Both the position numbers and the translations under genes were made by a program. The notes beneath the pieces are model-generated. The model was not told where the DNA came from. It was given only the letters and a program-made list of their open reading frames with translations, and did not search any database. DNA of 64,000 nt from Setomelanomma holmii. Lineage: Eukaryota > Ascomycota > Dothideomycetes > Pleosporales > Phaeosphaeriaceae. The stretch is taken from NCBI GenBank assembly GCA_010015745.1, contig ML978183.1, positions 124,001 through 188,000 of the forward strand, read 5' to 3'. Below, one piece after another: positions 61,001 through 64,000 of the stretch; the stretch's first letter is position 1; each line of letters opens with the position of its first letter.

Positions 61001-64000
61001 TTGCTGGTGATCCAACCCGCTCAACTCAAGGAGCTAGGCGCGACGGCCTTGTCATTCGGCACGCTAATGGAAGAGGATCCTAACGTTGAAGCACATCCAT
61101 TCGCTATTGTTGCTGAATGTGGTCTTGCAAGCGATTCTCTTGAACTCTACATCATGTTCGATGATCGGATCATCGACGCAACGGAACTGGGCTGGATCTT
61201 GACGCACTTTGACGAGGCAGTCCAGAGTCTCGGAAAGGTACTGATTGGAGACGACAATCTCAGCACTATTTCAAGCTTGAAGAGCAATTCGCCAGCGGAA
61301 ATATCCATTATACAGGGCTGGAATGGACCTCATCCAGAGGTAGTTGACTCCTGTCTACAGGACCTCTTCCTGGACACTGTGGCCCGCCAACCTAATGCCA
61401 TTGCAGTTGACTCTCACGAAGGCAGCTGGACGTACAGAGAGCTAGACAATATCTCGACTGTCTTAGCTCATGAACTTCAAAGACGCGGAGTCCAGCCGGA
61501 GAGTATGGTTTCTGTCTGCTTTGGCAAAACTTTCTGGGCAGTCGCTAGTATCCTCGCCATCTGGAAGGCGGGTGGTGCCTATGTTCCCTTGGATCCGTTG
61601 CAGCCTGTGCAGCGATTACATGGGCTGATCAACCAAGCCAAGTCCAAGCTCGTGCTCACGGGCTCTTCCGCGATTGCGATGGAGTTGACCGAGGCATCCA
61701 TAATGCCAGATACTGCAGTCGTTGATACTACATTCCTCAACGAACTTGCCACACAATATGGGACGAAAGGGGTTGTGTCAAACATTGCGACGCCCACTAA
61801 CACATGTTTTGTGCTTTTCACCTCAGGTCAGTCATAACATAGGGCCAAGCTCGTGTGAATCATATCTGACAACTTCACAGGAAGCACGGGTCAACCCAAG
61901 GGTGTGGTCATGACCCACCGCACCATTGCCACGTCCATCGGTGTGCAGACCAATTCAACACATATGGAGCCTACATCGAGAGTTTTGCACTACTCGTCAC
62001 TCACGTTCGACATGTCCGTGTTAGAGCTCTATGGAACGCTTACTCTTGGTGGCTGCATTTGTATCCCTTCGGACGACGAGCGACTGTCCGACATCGGTGG
62101 TTTCATGGCGCGACAAGGAGTGTCGTGGGCGTTCATGACACCAACGACTGCGAATGCTATTCCACACCCGCCCGCGTCTCTTCAGACTCTCGTACTTGGC
62201 GGTGAACCGGTAACGCAGGACATACCCGCCCGTTGGCCTTCCAACGTAGATGTCCTCAGCGGCTATGGACCGACCGAAGTGTCCATCGTCTGCGCAATGG
62301 TTGATATTCGACGAGATCCGCTGCCCGCCGGTCTCATCGGCCCTTCTACTGGCGGCAAGATGTGGCTGGTAGAGTCCGGTAATGTAGAGCGTGTCGTGGG
62401 CTTGGGTGAGGTGGGCGAGATTATGGTCTCTAGTGTTATGCTCTCCGAAGGCTACTTTGCGGACGAACAGCGCACTCGAGCTGCTTTCAAACCACGTCCA
62501 ACGTGGCTCGCGCAGCTTATGCCGGACGGACCTGAACGGGTGTACATGACTGGCGACTTAGCGGTCCATCTTCCGAATGGCGAGCTTGTGTCCCTTGGTC
62601 GCGCCGACTCTCAAGTCAAGATCAACGGACAGCGAATTGAGCTGGGTGAAGTTGAACAGCAGCTCATTGCTTCGGGTTGTGCTGCGGGAGACGCAGTCGT
62701 CGAAGTCTGCAAGATACAGGCGTGGGAAGATAAGAAGATGCTGGTGGCCTTCATACAAATCGGAAACACATCAAATTCGAAATCCGCGGAAATCTTTATT
62801 AATTCAGAGCCAGCAACGAGGCAAACGATACAAACCCTCCGCAAGGCAGCTGCGACTCGGCTACCACGCTCCTGGACACCGACCCTTTTTGTCCCAATCG
62901 AAGCTTTCCCACGGTCTGTATCTGGCAAAACAGACCGCAAGGCGCTGCGAGCCATGATTCAAGCCAGTGCGGTCGATCAATTGTTGGCACTCATGTCTTC
63001 GATTAAAGGCACACACGTCCAAGTGTCAACGCAGAACGAGTTACTGTTGCAGGGAATGTGGAGCAGTGTGCTGAATATAGCAACGAGTCAACTGTCCGCA
63101 AATGATATGTTCACCGATGTTGGTGGCGACTCAGTTGCGGCTATTAGGCTTTCGGCCCTAGCCTTGCAGCAAGGCTGGACGTTACGTGTGGCAGACATCT
63201 TACTACATAGCAGTCTACAAGCCATGGCAGAGGCAATGAAACCAGCAGAGCGCAACACGAAAGCCGCACTAGCACCCTTCGCCCTTCTCTCTTCCACGAC
63301 ACACATTCGAGAACTAGCTGGTCTTGCTGGCCTCGAACCTAAGATCATCGAAGACGCATACCCCTGTACTCCACTCCAGGAAGGCATCATGGCAATATCG
63401 CAATCACGTCCCGGGACGTATATTGGGAGCTTCGTGTATAAGGTTCATCCTCGGGTCACTAGTGAAGCACTGCAAATTGCCTGGAACGCCGTGGTCGCTC
63501 GATATCCTATTCTCCGGACTCGAATCATAGCAATGGATGTCTGCAATTACGTCCAAGTTGTACGAAAACACGAGGCCTTGTCTGTTCCCGTCATTGCCTT
63601 GGGGGATCTGAAAAGCGAACAGGAAAGGCAGAGAAAGAGCATGGTCCTGGGCAACGATCTGGTGTTTGTGATGGTAGCAGAGTCAGGTCTAGACAGATAT
63701 CTCTCTCTGACCATTCACCACTCAATTTATGATGGATGGTCCCTGCCTCTGCTCATGGAAGATCTTGAGGAGGCTGTACACTCAGGATCGATCCCATTGA
63801 CACCACCTGGTCGGTTCAATGAGTTTGTGGCGTACATACAACACGAAAAGCAGAGCTCTGAGGACTTTTGGAAAGCCCAGCTCGAAGAAGCTCAACCCGT
63901 CGACTATCCAACGCAGCTGAATCGCAACTACAAACCGCAGACGGACTCGATCTCGATCAGCAAGCTTCAGATTCCAGTACAACGGCCACATTCTGCTGTG
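48701..64000 (+). CDS. Four-module cyclic tetrapeptide NRPS, HTS1/APS1-like (3' end outside window)
   Basis: At least 5039 aa are in view from exons 48701-50683, 50748-59349, 59415-61826 and 61881-64000 onward; introns are 64, 65 and 54 nt. The first ATG of the frame is 48701. Domain order is A1-T1-E1-C2-A2-T2-E2-C3-A3-T3-C4-A4-T4-C5, with C5 cut by the window edge. A first module without a condensation domain but with an E domain, four A domains and a terminal C domain match HC-toxin synthetase HTS1 (about 5200 aa) and apicidin synthetase; HTS1 has only one E domain. All four T domains keep the pantetheine serine (GGDS). The terminal C domain should release the peptide by head-to-tail cyclisation. 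Flanking FAS, BCAT and bANK genes support a product of the HDAC-inhibitor cyclic tetrapeptide type. The exact residues are not known. Confidence 0.95.
52081..56620 (+). other. NRPS module 2: C2-A2-T2-E2
   Basis: C2 has the active-site block INHALVDGSS, so the first His of HHxxxDG is Asn while the second, catalytic His remains (codons 52512-52517). A2 motifs: YTSGSTGLPKG, NVYGPAEC, FYKTGDLV; pocket residues read by eye D-V-E-D-I-G-V-I-N-K. T2 Ser codon is at 55176 (GGDSMAAMQ). E2 has HHLLVDIVSW (from 55719) and 'DPYGTVGWFTSM'. This second E domain is absent from HTS1 and implies a second D-residue. Confidence 0.78.
56621..59980 (+). other. NRPS module 3: C3-A3-T3
   Basis: C3 has ISHTIIDGAS. 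A3 motifs: FTSGSTGTPKA, NSYGPAES, YATGDLA; pocket residues read by eye D-V-T-N-L-G-S-I-N-K, with an intron (59350-59414) near the A8-A9 region. T3 Ser codon is at 59840 (GGDSVAAMA). No E domain follows, so an L-residue is predicted. C3 follows an E domain and should be of the D-donor accepting type. Confidence 0.75.
59981..64000 (+). other. NRPS module 4 and start of terminal C domain: C4-A4-T4-C5
   Basis: C4 has the full MHHAIYDGFS motif. A4 is split by the 61827-61880 intron inside its FTSGSTGQPKG core; further motifs SGYGPTEV, YMTGDLA and SGKTDRKAL. Pocket residues read by eye are D-M-L-F-V-G-G-I-V-K. The Gly at the position equivalent to GrsA Ala322 would open the pocket, which suits a long aliphatic side chain. 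T4 Ser codon is at 63131 (GGDSVAAIR). C5 has IHHSIYDGWS (from about 63716) and runs off the window; it is expected to cyclise and release the tetrapeptide. Confidence 0.75.

Overview
The window is nuclear DNA from a filamentous ascomycete. Genes on both strands carry short spliceosomal introns (about 40-65 nt, GT..AG, often with a CTAAC-type branch site), and the protein families are fungal. Dothideomycetes fits best, but that is inference. Gene models below were spliced by eye from reading frame, splice signals and family conservation.

Left part (1-23.4 kb), ordinary chromosome: an ArAE/fusaric-acid-resistance-like membrane protein; an SRR1-like protein with an unexplained in-frame TAG; a divergent pair for glycine betaine breakdown (Rieske choline-monooxygenase-like protein and dimethylglycine dehydrogenase-like flavoprotein); glyoxalase II with a putative mitochondrial leader; an unrecognised low-complexity protein; a Cdt2-like WD40 protein; and the ribosome biogenesis protein Rrp5.

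Right part (23.5-64 kb, continuing past the edge), a biosynthetic gene cluster: dedicated fatty acid synthase alpha (minus) and a cytochrome P450 (plus) from one spacer; a branched-chain aminotransferase (minus) and fatty acid synthase beta (plus) from a second; a bZIP-ankyrin (bANK) regulator; an ABCC exporter (minus) and a very large NRPS (plus) from a third. FAS-alpha, FAS-beta, BCAT, bANK factor and a four-module NRPS starting directly with an A domain together match the HC-toxin (TOX2) and apicidin clusters, which make cyclic tetrapeptide histone deacetylase inhibitors. The likely logic is: the FAS pair makes a medium-chain acyl precursor, the P450 (and enzymes not in view) oxidises it, the BCAT installs the alpha-amino group, the NRPS joins it to three other amino acids and its terminal condensation domain cyclises the product, the ABCC protein exports it, and the bANK factor switches the genes on.

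The cluster is not a plain copy of the known ones. The NRPS has two epimerization domains (A-T-E-C-A-T-E-C-A-T-C-A-T-C) and no alanine racemase is visible; the exporter is ABCC rather than MFS; and FAS-alpha lacks the C-terminal phosphopantetheinyl transferase domain. A motif, CTTACTA, recurs in all three divergent promoters and upstream of the regulator, including the 10-mer GCTTACTATG once in each divergent promoter. It is a candidate cluster-specific operator.
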